From positions 1 through 49,268 of the forward strand of contig SXRM01000302.1 of assembly GCA_005792545.1 (NCBI GenBank): a DNA stretch of 49,268 nucleotides. The letters run 5' to 3'. Under the pieces are notes generated by a model that saw nothing but the letters and a program-made list of their open reading frames with translations, did not search any database and was not told the origin of the DNA. Positions 17,191 to 25,911 of this stretch are shown here, piece after piece. Both the position numbers and the translations under genes were made by a program. How positions within the stretch are numbered: the stretch's first letter is position 1; every line of letters starts with the position of its first letter. The DNA comes from Pseudomonadota bacterium (GTDB lineage: Bacteria > Myxococcota_A > UBA9042).

Positions 17191-17754
17191 ATGCAAATCT
17201 TGTGTGCGCCCGGCGCGGCTTTGCGCGCGATGATGGCTTGTTCGCTGGTTGCGGTGCTTTGCGCTTGCGGCGCCACGGACATTGAGCGCTTGGACGGCGA
17301 TCCAGAGTCAGTCCATGTCCATACGCTGGCCACCGCGCGCCGCATCCACCCGGCCGTCGACGGTTGCCAGCGGTTCGCCGCCGCCGTCCAGCAGGGCGAC
17401 GTGTCCGCGATGTGGAATCAGCTGAGCTTCGACACCCAGCGCGCGCTCAACGACAAGGCGCGGCTGGTCGGCTTGCGCGGCATCGAGCTTTTGCAGTGGA
17501 AGCGCTTTCCCACCGAAGTCGGCGGCAAGGCCACGCTGGACGGAGGCAAGCCGTTTGACCCGATGGGGCTGTTCTTGCTGCCGCAGGTAGACACCTATCA
17601 GCTGGTGGCAACGCCGGCCAACGACCGCGTCATCGCCCAAGACCTGCAGTTGGCCAGCGGCACCGCCGCTCGCCGCGTCGTGACCGTGCACTACGAGCAC
17701 TACGCCTGGCGTATCCACAACCCCGCCTTGCGCGACGCCACGGAGGCCCTGTGA
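17191..17754 (+). CDS. small predicted lipoprotein
   Basis: 187 residues, with a hydrophobic N-terminus ending VLCACG; the lipidated residue is most likely Cys26. The mature part is about 160 residues without a recognised domain. Its pattern (CQRFAAAVQQGDVSAMWNQL, YEHYAWRIHNP) hints at an NTF2/DUF4878-like fold of small periplasmic proteins, but this is weak. Its stop overlaps the GTG start of miaB by three bases, which implies translational coupling. Confidence 0.7.
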   Translation: MQILCAPGAALRAMMACSLVAVLCACGATDIERLDGDPESVHVHTLATARRIHPAVDGCQRFAAAVQQGDVSAMWNQLSFDTQRALNDKARLVGLRGIELLQWKRFPTEVGGKATLDGGKPFDPMGLFLLPQVDTYQLVATPANDRVIAQDLQLASGTAARRVVTVHYEHYAWRIHNPALRDATEAL

Positions 17755-19217
17755 ACGCCGCACCGCAGGCAGCAGCCCCCGCCGAGGCGGCGCAGGACGG
17801 TCCGCAGCACGCCGTACTGGCCCGTCGGGTCTACATTGAGACCATGGGCTGCCAGATGAACGTGTACGACAGCGATCGCATGGTCGAAGCGCTGGCGGTA
17901 GCGGGCTATGTGCCGACTGACGACGTCGAGCGCGCTGATCTGGCTATCGTTAACACGTGCTCGATTCGCGACAAAGTCGAGCACAAGGTGACCTCGCTTT
18001 TGGGCGTATGGCGCAAGCTCAAAGACCACAACCCGGATCTGGTGCTCGGCGTCGCCGGCTGCGTGGCGCAGCAAGAAGGCAAAAAGCTGCTGGATGCCGT
18101 GCCCTACCTCGATTTGGTGGTCGGGCCGGACCAGATTGCGCAGCTGCCCGCGCTGGTCCAGGCGCGCCGCGACCACAACGCGCGGGCGGCGGCGACTGAC
18201 TTCGTCCACCGCAACGACTACGCCTTTCCGGTTGTCGGTCCACCTGACGACGGCCGCGTCTCGGCGATGGTGACGATCATCAAGGGCTGCAACAAGGTGT
18301 GCAGTTTCTGCATCGTGCCATTCACGCGCGGTCGCGAAGTCAGCAAGCCCGCGCAGGCCGTCGTCGACGAAGTGCGCCTGCTCGTCGACCACGGTGTGCG
18401 CGAAGTCACGCTGCTGGGGCAGAACGTCAACAGCTACGGCAAAGATCGGCAGGGCGAGCTCGACTTCGCCGAATTGATCGCGCGCGTCGCCGAGGTCGAA
18501 GGCCTGCAGCGCATCCGCTTTACCACTTCACACCCGATGGACTGCACGGACGCGCTGATTGACGCCTTTGCGACGGTGCCCAAGCTGATGCCGTTTTTTC
18601 ACCTGCCGATTCAGTCCGGCTCGCCGGCCGTGCTCAAAGGCATGCGCCGCCACCACGGCGTGGACGACTACTTGGAAAAAGTCACACGGTTGCGGGCTCG
18701 GGCTCCGCACGTGGCGCTGTCTACCGACATCATCGTCGGCTTTCCAGGCGAGACCGAGGCGGATTTTGAGATGACCCTGCAGCTGTTGCGGCAGGTGCGC
18801 TACGCCACGATTTACTCGTTCTTGTACTCGCCGCGGCCGGGGACGCGCGCCGCACAGCTGGTTGACGACGTGCCGATGGCCGAGAAAAAGCGGCGTATCG
18901 TGGCGCTGCAGTCGCTGCAAGACCAGATTACCGCCGACTGGATGCGCCAGATGGCCGATCGTTGGGTCGACGTCCTCATCGAGGGCCCGTCGCGCCTTGC
19001 CCACGCCGGGCCGCAGAGCAAGCTGGGCTTGGTGCGCGCCGAGCGCGGCATCCAGGTCGTCGGTCGCACGCCAGACAACGTCAAGGTCAACATCGCTGTC
19101 GCGGATTTGGCGCAGGCGCAGGCGCTCAAGGGCCAGACGGTGCAGGTGCTAGTCGACCGCGTTGGGCCCCATTCGCTCGTCGGCGTGCTGCCGCAGACGT
19201 TCGCCCGGGCTGCCTGA
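17751..19217 (+). CDS. miaB: tRNA-2-methylthio-N6-dimethylallyladenosine synthase
   Basis: A 488-residue radical SAM methylthiotransferase. The N-terminal UPF0004 domain has ETMGCQMNVYDSD, VNTCSIRD and GVAGCVAQ, whose three cysteines bind the auxiliary cluster. The radical SAM CxxxCxxC is Cys180/Cys184/Cys187 in GCNKVCSFC, followed by GREVSKP. A C-terminal TRAM domain ends the protein. It adds a methylthio group to i6A37 in tRNAs; the i6A substrate needs DMAPP, a product of the mevalonate operon at 42-47 kb. The start is GTG at 17751, overlapping the stop of the lipoprotein gene (GTGA). Confidence 0.95.
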   Translation: MNAAPQAAAPAEAAQDGPQHAVLARRVYIETMGCQMNVYDSDRMVEALAVAGYVPTDDVERADLAIVNTCSIRDKVEHKVTSLLGVWRKLKDHNPDLVLGVAGCVAQQEGKKLLDAVPYLDLVVGPDQIAQLPALVQARRDHNARAAATDFVHRNDYAFPVVGPPDDGRVSAMVTIIKGCNKVCSFCIVPFTRGREVSKPAQAVVDEVRLLVDHGVREVTLLGQNVNSYGKDRQGELDFAELIARVAEVEGLQRIRFTTSHPMDCTDALIDAFATVPKLMPFFHLPIQSGSPAVLKGMRRHHGVDDYLEKVTRLRARAPHVALSTDIIVGFPGETEADFEMTLQLLRQVRYATIYSFLYSPRPGTRAAQLVDDVPMAEKKRRIVALQSLQDQITADWMRQMADRWVDVLIEGPSRLAHAGPQSKLGLVRAERGIQVVGRTPDNVKVNIAVADLAQAQALKGQTVQVLVDRVGPHSLVGVLPQTFARAA

Positions 19218-19261
19218 CCTTCGCACGACTGTCGCTGCGCGCCGCGCCCGCGGCGTTCTGG

Positions 19262-19693
19262 ATGGCCACCATCTGGTTCAGTTCGGCGCGGCCGTGGCCC
19301 GATGCGGCCGGCCTGCTCGGCGCCTTCCTTGCGTGGCTGCCGGGTTGGGCCGCCGCGATGCTGCAGGTCCTGCCGCTCGACAAGCAGGTCCACGCGGGCA
19401 TCTACGGCCTGCTCGCGGGACTGTGGTGGTGGGCGCTCTTGCCTCGCCACGCCAGCCGCGAGTACGCAGAAAAAATCTGGCCATGGGCGCTATCGGCCAC
19501 ATTCGGCGCGCTCGACGAGGTGCATCAGGGATTCGTGCCCGGCCGGAGCCGTGACGCATTCGACTGGGTGGCAGACGCGGTAGGCGCCGCGTTGGCGGTG
19601 CTTTTGCTGGCTGCCTTGCGCCGCTGGCAAGCAAACCGCGTCGTGAATCGCGTCGGCCGCCATGGCGTCGTGCAGTCTGGACCCGGTCGTTGA
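19262..19693 (+). CDS. VanZ-like membrane protein
   Basis: 143 residues from the ATG at 19262, with about four hydrophobic segments. VanZ-family marks are visible: KQVHAGIYGLLAG, LDEVHQGFVPGRSRDAFDWVADAVGA. The substrate is unknown; VanZ itself gives low-level teicoplanin resistance, but most relatives are uncharacterised. Family members normally begin with a full first helix, here RLSLRAAPAAFWMATIWFSS, which runs upstream of the ATG. No ATG, GTG or TTG lies in that stretch, but a CTG at 19214 overlaps the miaB stop as CTGA, so the true start may be that CTG. Either way it is coupled to miaB. Confidence 0.75.
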   Translation: MATIWFSSARPWPDAAGLLGAFLAWLPGWAAAMLQVLPLDKQVHAGIYGLLAGLWWWALLPRHASREYAEKIWPWALSATFGALDEVHQGFVPGRSRDAFDWVADAVGAALAVLLLAALRRWQANRVVNRVGRHGVVQSGPGR

Positions 19694-19769
19694 TCGACTG
19701 GCGGTTTTGGCCCAAACTAACCTGCCTTTTTGGTGCGCCGCGCGGCGCTTGGCCGGTACGCAAAATCGG

Positions 19770-22127
19770 ATGGAAAACAAGATGAACTGTCCCATGGGTC
19801 CGCGGCGGCGTTGGCTGGCCGATACGGCGCTCGCGCTCGCGTTGACGATTTTGTCTTGCGTGACGCCAACTTTGGTGCAGAGCGCGGCGGCTGCTGAGCG
19901 CGCTGAACCTCGGCTCTATGTGTTGGAATTGGTCGACGTCGCCGGTGTGCCCGTGCGCATGATCGTGCCGACCACCAACCGCACGCTGTCCGACGCCGGT
20001 CTTTCGACCCGGCCAACCAAGGCATTCGAGGCCCTGCGCGCGCGCTCGCCCAAGGAATACGGCGTGACCTCGCTGCGGCTCGACTCAGCGACCAAAGCCA
20101 CGCTGGTCATCGACAAAGTCGCCGATGCCGACCATGTGCTGGCCGAGGTGTTCTGGTCGCTGGCCGCGCTGGGTTACAACGAACTGTCGGCGCCGCCCTA
20201 CATCAAAGACGTGGTCACCCTCGATCGGCTGGCCTACGGCGCGGCGGTGACGATCCTGCCGATGTGGGATGCGGCGCGCTTTCACGATCAACCCACCGCA
20301 GTCGGCCAGGCGTTCGTGATGATCGCCGGGATGCCCGTCGCCGCGCCCGAAGCGATCAAGCGCCTGCTCAAGAATGACCCGGTAGCGCGCAAAGTCCTGA
20401 CCGACGCGGTCGCGGGCAACGCCGTGCGGCCCAAGATGGCGGTGCTGGAGCTCATCACCGACGCTCGGCTGCGCGATGCGCTCAAGCTCAAGGCCGACGA
20501 CGCCGCGCCCGCGCTTGCGGACGGCTCGCTCAATGTGCGGCAGTTGGCTTTGGACGCGGTCATCGCGGCAGGCATCGCCGGCAACAAGGTGGTGCTCGCC
20601 GCGCTGGAGACCCTGGTCGAAACGGATACCGATGGCGAAATCAAGCTGCGCGCGGTCAAGGCGCTGTCCAAGGCCGGAGTGACCAAGTACGCCGACTTAC
20701 TGGAGACCGAGAAGCTCAAGACCGGCACGGCCAAGGAAGCCATGGACGCCGTGGCCAAGCTCTCCAAGTCGCAGCAGGTCAAGATCGCCGGCCCGGCCCT
20801 GGTCGGTGCCCTGTCGCATTCAGACAAGGGCGTGCGCGACGCGGCGCTGCGGGCTCTGGCCGAACTCTCGCAGTACGACCTGCTGCACGGCGCGCTCAAG
20901 GGTGACATGCTGAGTGCCGACATGCGCGAGCAGATCGCGACAATGCTGGTCGAGCACGGCACCCCGGCGGCGCAGGACGATGCGCTGCTGTACCTCATCA
21001 CCAAGGGCAAGGCGGTGGGCGCGATCCTGGCGTGCCAGACCTACGGCAAGCGCGGCGCCAAGACCGCAACGCCGGTGCTGATCGAGGCCTTGAAGCACGA
21101 CTCGGCGGAAGTGCGCGGCGCGGCTGCTGAGGCCCTGGCGATGCTCAAGGACGACCGCGCGATTCCGCCGCTGGCCGACGCCGCCGATGCCAAGGCGCGC
21201 GACAAGGAACTGATGCTCAAGGCGGCGACCGACATCCTGGCGTCGCTGTCGATCGACAAGGTCAAAAACCTGACCGACGCCAAGAACATCACCGTGCGCC
21301 AGATGGCGATTCGGGCGCTGGCGGAGTTCGCCAAGGGCTCGCGGCCGCGGCCCGACGTCGTCGCGATTCTGCAGGAAAAGAAGAAGGACCCCGACATCAA
21401 CATCAAGCGCTCTGCGGTGTTCGCGCTGGCACGGCTGCAAGACGACGGCATCGCGCGCGACCTGGCGGAAATGCGCAAGGACCCGGACGTTGAGGTGCGC
21501 ATTCAGGTCGCGACCGCGCTCACCAACGCCAGCGAGAAGTACGCCGAGGCCGCAGCGGTCTTGGAAGAGATGATGGGCGACGGCGATCGCAAAGTGCGCA
21601 TCGAAGCCATCCGCGGCCTGGGCAAGCGCAAAGCGGCAGGCGTGATTGTCAAGCTGGTCGCGTTTACCAAGCAGCCCGACGTCGAGGTCAAGCGTGCGGT
21701 GTTTGAGGCACTGGTGCTGCTGCGCACGCCCGAGAACACCAAGGAACTGCGGCCGGTCTTCCAAAAGGGCATGGAGACCCAAGACAGCGCAGTGCGGTTG
21801 AGCTGCATCACGGCGCTCGCCGACAAGACCACCGCGGCGGACATTGAAGGCCTGCGGCAAGCGGCGTTCGACAACAGCAAGCCCGTCAAGCTGGCCGCGG
21901 TAGCGGCGCTCGGCGCCAGCAAGCTGGTCGAGGCGATGGATGCGCTGGCCAACTTCTTTGGCGACGCCGACATCGAGGTGCGCAAGCAGGCGCTGGAGGC
22001 GTTGTGCGGCGTGCCGGCGGGCGACTCAGCCAACGTCAAGAAGCGCTACCTCAAGGACTTCATGGACACCGGCGATATGCCTGATGACTTGAAGGCGCGC
22101 GCCAAGCAGTGCCAGGCAGCGCCCTGA
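19770..22127 (+). CDS. exported HEAT-repeat protein
   Basis: 785 residues. The N-terminal export signal has a hydrophobic core LALALTILSCVTPTLV and a likely cleavage near QSAAAA; an ILSC sequence could alternatively act as a lipobox. The first 150 residues are mixed alpha/beta with no family. From about residue 170 to the end there are roughly 15 helical HEAT-like repeats, with phrases such as SAEVRGAAAEALAMLKD, DPDVEVRIQVATAL and DIEVRKQALEAL. These form a curved solenoid for protein binding. Three in-frame ATGs (19770, 19782, 19794) could start it; none has a strong ribosome-binding site. Confidence 0.8.
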   Translation: MENKMNCPMGPRRRWLADTALALALTILSCVTPTLVQSAAAAERAEPRLYVLELVDVAGVPVRMIVPTTNRTLSDAGLSTRPTKAFEALRARSPKEYGVTSLRLDSATKATLVIDKVADADHVLAEVFWSLAALGYNELSAPPYIKDVVTLDRLAYGAAVTILPMWDAARFHDQPTAVGQAFVMIAGMPVAAPEAIKRLLKNDPVARKVLTDAVAGNAVRPKMAVLELITDARLRDALKLKADDAAPALADGSLNVRQLALDAVIAAGIAGNKVVLAALETLVETDTDGEIKLRAVKALSKAGVTKYADLLETEKLKTGTAKEAMDAVAKLSKSQQVKIAGPALVGALSHSDKGVRDAALRALAELSQYDLLHGALKGDMLSADMREQIATMLVEHGTPAAQDDALLYLITKGKAVGAILACQTYGKRGAKTATPVLIEALKHDSAEVRGAAAEALAMLKDDRAIPPLADAADAKARDKELMLKAATDILASLSIDKVKNLTDAKNITVRQMAIRALAEFAKGSRPRPDVVAILQEKKKDPDINIKRSAVFALARLQDDGIARDLAEMRKDPDVEVRIQVATALTNASEKYAEAAAVLEEMMGDGDRKVRIEAIRGLGKRKAAGVIVKLVAFTKQPDVEVKRAVFEALVLLRTPENTKELRPVFQKGMETQDSAVRLSCITALADKTTAADIEGLRQAAFDNSKPVKLAAVAALGASKLVEAMDALANFFGDADIEVRKQALEALCGVPAGDSANVKKRYLKDFMDTGDMPDDLKARAKQCQAAP

Positions 22128-22189
22128 CGCCACATACAGGATCGCAATGACCCGTGGCCATCGCGATTGCCGTTCTTGCTTGTTGCGCG

Positions 22190-22231
22190 GGTCGCAAACT
22201 CGCGGCTTTGCAAGCCGACTCGTCGCTCCGC
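22190..22231 (-). repeat. interspersed intergenic repeat, copy B
   Basis: This is the counterpart of the repeat at 8458-8499, sharing the exact core CTTTGCAAGCCGACT and flanking GCAA-CTCGCG. Differences are single-base substitutions without indels. It is located in the gap upstream of the phasin-like gene. Confidence 0.5.
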
Positions 22232-22396
22232 GGTCGTCCAAGGTCCTGTTCTCAACTCTTGGCGATGCTGCCTAGGTGCGGTGCCGCAATTTCCGAGCCG
22301 ATTCCGCGCCAGTCTCTTGCTCCAGCCGCACATGTTCCGCTGATTTCAAGGCATTTTCCGGCCTGAAATATTTTGCTGCGACGCACAATAAACCCC

Positions 22397-22425
22397 TTGA
22401 CGGTGAAGCTCGGCGACCCTATCTT
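22397..22425 (+). promoter_or_regulatory. sigma-70 type promoter for the phasin-like gene
   Basis: TTGACG (22397-22402) and TATCTT (22420-22425) are separated by exactly 17 bases. The -35 matches consensus at five of six positions and the -10 at four of six. The surroundings (TTTTGCTGCGACGCACAATAAA upstream, split here as an AT-rich tract) are AT-richer than the genome. A start site near 22432 would give a 5' leader of about 75 bases to the ATG at 22507. Confidence 0.6.
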
Positions 22426-22506
22426 GGTGCTGCCGGTGGCGGACAGCGCCCGCGATGACGCGGCCCTGCACAACCACTCGCCGCAAGCCGGCCCACAGGA
22501 CTCACC

Positions 22507-23118
22507 ATGAACGCGCACAAGCACGAGCCAAAAACCGACGCCAAGGTCGCGACCCCAGAGGTCGAGACCAAGCCGGCGACGGCCGAAATGCCTTCGCAGA
22601 AGCACAATGAAACGCCAGCGGCCGACGTCGCAGGCGAAGCAGCCGGCGCGGGCGCAGCTGCCGCCAGGGGGCCGTTCGGTGCGTGGGCGGTGCCGACGTT
22701 CACGCATTTTGCCAATCTGCCGGGCTTCAAGGATTTGCCGGAGCTGGCTCAGACCTTGGCCAACAACCTCGGGCAGATGCCGCAGGTGCAGCAATTGCCT
22801 GGCATGGCGCTGTTGCAGCAGAACCTCGAAGCCCTGAACAAGCTGCCGACCGTGCAGGCCGCCCACCAGGCAGTGCAGACGGCGACGAGTCAGCAAATCG
22901 AGCAGGTGCACAAAGTGCTGGAAGAAGTTGCCACCCAGGAGACCAAGGCCGCGGAACAGTTCAAGGTGTGGCTCGGCGAAGTCCACAAACTGCAGGTTGC
23001 CGGCTTGGACTACGCCGCGGCGCTGCAGACCGAGGCCCGCAAACTGGCCAAGGCACAGTTGGATCAAATGGCCAAGGCCATTGAGCCGCAGCCCGCGCAA
23101 AAGACCGAAAGCAAGTAG
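22507..23118 (+). CDS. phasin-like coiled-coil protein
   Basis: 203 residues. An Ala/Glu/Lys/Thr-rich, disordered N-terminus to about residue 55 leads to a Leu/Gln-rich amphipathic region (LAQTLANNLGQMPQVQQLPG) and a long helical part with high Ala, Gln and Lys content. The end, FKVWLGEVHKLQVAGLDYAA, resembles the helical bundle of phasins (granule-coating proteins of polyhydroxyalkanoates). No PHA synthase gene is in view, so the name is tentative; a generic coiled-coil or stress protein is the alternative. No signal peptide. It has its own promoter at 22397-22425 and is followed by a kinase gene after 114 bases. Confidence 0.55.
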   Translation: MNAHKHEPKTDAKVATPEVETKPATAEMPSQKHNETPAADVAGEAAGAGAAAARGPFGAWAVPTFTHFANLPGFKDLPELAQTLANNLGQMPQVQQLPGMALLQQNLEALNKLPTVQAAHQAVQTATSQQIEQVHKVLEEVATQETKAAEQFKVWLGEVHKLQVAGLDYAAALQTEARKLAKAQLDQMAKAIEPQPAQKTESK

Positions 23119-23232
23119 CGCCAAGCGCCGCGGAATCCGCGCACTCGTTTCCGCCGCGCTTGAGCCCGACTTCGCGCCAGTGCACAATGCCCCGGCGCCG
23201 GACGCCTCCGGTTCGCTGTACCGTGAGTCTGC

Positions 23233-24996
23233 ATGGCCGCGGCCGATCCCGTCCCGCCTGCGTCCGCACCTACCCCTGGACCGGGCGGCGATCGCTATTG
23301 TCCGACCTGCGGGCGCCGCTCCAACGCAATCCAGTGCCCGCACGACGGCGCGCAGACCGTGCAGATGCGCGGCTTTGGCCGCCATCCGCGCAACTATCAG
23401 GTCGGTGATGTGGTTGCGGGACGGTACCGCATCACAGGCACGCTGGGCGCAGGCGGCATGGCCGCAGTCTATGCTGCGGAGCACACCAGCACGTTGCAGC
23501 CGGTCGCCATCAAGCTGATGGCCGCCGAGCCGGGGGCCGATGGCGATGTGGCCATGCGGCGGTTTTTTCGCGAAGCCCGCGTCACCGCCACTTTGCAGCA
23601 CCCCAACACCGTGCGCGTCTTCGACGTTGGCCAGGACGACCAGGGCCCACTGTTCATGGCCATGGAGCGGATCAACGGCCCTACGCTGCTCGCCGATCTG
23701 CGCGACCGCATCACCGCCGGTCGTCTGATGACGCAGAGCGAGGCGATCGACGTTGGCATCCAAACCCTGGACAGCCTTGGCGAAGCGCACGGCCACCAGT
23801 TGGTCCACCGCGACCTCAAGCCCGCCAACTTGATGCTGATCGCCGGCGAAGACGGCGCGCCGATGGTCAAGGTGCTCGATTTTGGCATCGCGCGGACCGT
23901 GGATTCCTCGCTGACCGCCACTGGCGCTGCGCCCGGCACGCCGGCCTATATGAGTCCGGAGCAGTGCAAAGGTGAGACGGTCGACGGCCGCAGCGACCTG
24001 TATTCATTGGCAGTCATTCTGTTTGTCTGCGTAACGGGTCGCCTGCCGTTTGATCACAAGGACCCGCTGCGGCTGATGCAGGCGCATGTCAACGCACCGC
24101 CGCCCGATCCGCGGCCGTTGGCAAAGACCGAATTGCACGAGAACTTCGTGTCGGTGTTGCACAAGGCCATGGCCAAGAAGCCGGGTGACCGCTTTTCGTC
24201 GGCGGCCACCATGCGCGAAGCCCTCATGGCGGTTGCGCAAAATCGGCCGCTACCCGTCGACGCCGGCGTGCCCATGCTCGCCGACGACGCCACCCTTGCC
24301 CATGTGCGGCCGTCCAACCCTGCGCGGCGCATGGAGACTGCGGCCGTAGAGCTGCGCATGGCCGCGGTCCCTCCCGTCCAGGCGCAACAATCAGCAGCCG
24401 TCGCGGCCGTGCGACCTGCCGATGAGTCGACGACCGCGCCCCAGATTGCGTCCGAGCCGGCGGCCAAGTCAGCGTCGTGGCTTCCAAGGGTCGCCATTGG
24501 GCTTGTCGGGATGGCGTTGCTCGCCGGCGCCGCCGTGGCACTGCTGCCCAAGTCGGCGCCAACGGCGGCAGCCGCCCCGTCGCCAGTTACACAGGATCCG
24601 CTGCCCCAACCGGCAGCTGCGCCGGCGGGGAACCGGGCACCGGCCGGGCTGAGCCCGGCGGCCGCCCTTGTCGAGCAAGCGCGCGCGCGCGCCCAGACCG
24701 ATGCAGCAGGGGCGCTTCAGCTGGTCGAAGCAGCGCTGGCCCTGGATGCCGGCAGCGCCGAAGCCAAAGCGCTGCTGGCTCAATTGCAGGGCAAGTTGCC
24801 GCCCAGCGCCGCGGGTCAGGCTCCGACTGCGCCCGTGGTCGCGCCGCCTGCAGCGCACAAGGGCCAGGTTGGGGGGCTCAAGCCTGCCGGCAAAGACGAG
24901 GCGGCCGCCGCCAAGCCCGCTGGCAAAGACGAAGCGCCGGCGCACAAGCCCGCGGCCAAGAAGCAGGCAGTTGAGAAGGCCTTGATTCTGGACTGA
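23233..24996 (+). CDS. zinc-ribbon Hanks-type serine/threonine protein kinase
   Basis: 587 residues. The N-terminal zinc ribbon CPTCGRRSNAIQCPHDG has Cys23, Cys26 and Cys35. The kinase domain spans about 60-330: Gly loop GTLGAGGMAAVY, VAIKLM lysine, HRDLKPANLML, DFGIA, and GTPAYMSPEQ in the activation segment. A linker follows, then one membrane helix (VAIGLVGMALLAGAAVAL, about 418-438), then an Ala/Pro/Lys-rich tail with a TPR-like helical pair and repeated PAGKDEA units. The catalytic domain would face the cytoplasm and the tail the periplasm. All catalytic residues are present. The partner may be the lipoprotein/kinase/TPR unit encoded convergently next door; that is inference from position. 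Confidence 0.92.
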   Translation: MAAADPVPPASAPTPGPGGDRYCPTCGRRSNAIQCPHDGAQTVQMRGFGRHPRNYQVGDVVAGRYRITGTLGAGGMAAVYAAEHTSTLQPVAIKLMAAEPGADGDVAMRRFFREARVTATLQHPNTVRVFDVGQDDQGPLFMAMERINGPTLLADLRDRITAGRLMTQSEAIDVGIQTLDSLGEAHGHQLVHRDLKPANLMLIAGEDGAPMVKVLDFGIARTVDSSLTATGAAPGTPAYMSPEQCKGETVDGRSDLYSLAVILFVCVTGRLPFDHKDPLRLMQAHVNAPPPDPRPLAKTELHENFVSVLHKAMAKKPGDRFSSAATMREALMAVAQNRPLPVDAGVPMLADDATLAHVRPSNPARRMETAAVELRMAAVPPVQAQQSAAVAAVRPADESTTAPQIASEPAAKSASWLPRVAIGLVGMALLAGAAVALLPKSAPTAAAAPSPVTQDPLPQPAAAPAGNRAPAGLSPAAALVEQARARAQTDAAGALQLVEAALALDAGSAEAKALLAQLQGKLPPSAAGQAPTAPVVAPPAAHKGQVGGLKPAGKDEAAAAKPAGKDEAPAHKPAAKKQAVEKALILD

Positions 24997-25008
24997 ACGG
25001 GTCGCGCG

Positions 25009-25911
25009 CTAGAACTTCAAGGCGAGCGCCACGCCGTCGACGCTCACAGCGACCCTGGCCTTGCCACCGCTGTCGAGCGCAAGCCAGCCACCCACGCCCC
25101 CTGCCAGTGCACCGACTGCGACCAACGCGCCGCCAAGCACTTGATCGCGCACGGCCTCGCTGCGCATGTCAATCGCTTCGTCACGCCGGATGCCGAAGAT
25201 CTTGCCCGAACCATCCTTGCGTTCCAGGTCCGCCTGCAGTTGGTCGGCGGCGTCCAACCCGCCATACAGCAACCACGCGCCAACGCCCGCCAGCACGACG
25301 CCGGCGCCGGCCGCAACCAGACCCACCGATCGCAGGCTGCCGCCCTTGCCATCGCCTTGAGCCGCAAGTTTGGCGGCCAGGTCCTGTTCTGCCTGCTTGC
25401 GCGCCGCTTCGGCCTGGGTGGCTTGTAGCTGCTGGGCCTGCAGCTTGGCGCGCTCCTCGGCCAGTCGAGCCTGTTCCTGCTTTAGCTCATCGAGCGCCTT
25501 GGCGCGCGCCGCGTCATCGTGTTTGGCCTTGCGTACCTCTTCGACGAACTGCAAGGCCTTGCCGCGCTGCGGATGGTCGGCGGACGCTCGCTTGAGAAAA
25601 TCGTCGTAGGCTGCTTCAGCTTCGACCCAACGCACCGCCTTGTGCCAGCAGCGGGCGGCGCTGTACAGGTAGCCCAGCTCAGCCGGGTCGCTGCGAAAGG
25701 CCTGCTGATACAGCTCTGCCGCGATGGCAAAATCACCGGCATCGGCCTTGCTCTTGGCCACGACGGACAGCGCCGCAGCCTCCTCTTGCTTGGCCACAGC
25801 ATCCGCAGCCCATCCGGGTGCAGCGCACAACAGCAGCGCCAGCGCGAGCAGCGACGCCAACCGTCGCATCGTCAAAGCGCCAAGCTGAAATGCGGGGTGG
25901 TCAGTCATCAT
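25009..25911 (-). CDS. exported TPR/coiled-coil protein with C-terminal membrane segments
   Basis: 300 residues. A signal peptide (MRRLASLLALALLLCAAPGWA) precedes a TPR-like helical region (AGDFAIAAELYQQAFRSDP, LGYLYSAARCWHKA). A Gln/Glu/Ala-rich coiled coil follows at about 120-185, then a hydrophobic Gly/Val segment (VGLVAAGAGVVLAGVGAWLL) and a second near residue 265. The start is either the ATG at 25911, which overlaps the kinase stop by 11 bases and implies coupling, or the ATG at 25869, which begins the signal peptide exactly. This layout (TPR, coiled coil, helix) is common in proteins encoded beside myxococcal Ser/Thr kinases. Function unknown; probably a periplasmic partner of the kinase. 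Confidence 0.8.
   Translation of the reverse strand: MMTDHPAFQLGALTMRRLASLLALALLLCAAPGWAADAVAKQEEAAALSVVAKSKADAGDFAIAAELYQQAFRSDPAELGYLYSAARCWHKAVRWVEAEAAYDDFLKRASADHPQRGKALQFVEEVRKAKHDDAARAKALDELKQEQARLAEERAKLQAQQLQATQAEAARKQAEQDLAAKLAAQGDGKGGSLRSVGLVAAGAGVVLAGVGAWLLYGGLDAADQLQADLERKDGSGKIFGIRRDEAIDMRSEAVRDQVLGGALVAVGALAGGVGGWLALDSGGKARVAVSVDGVALALKF

Larger units (their letters stand above)
22128..22506. other. non-coding gap before the phasin-like gene
   Basis: 379 bases with no supported gene. It contains an interspersed repeat copy (22190-22232) and, nearer the downstream gene, an AT-richer stretch with a good sigma-70 promoter. No convincing terminator was seen after the HEAT-repeat gene. 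Confidence 0.6.
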
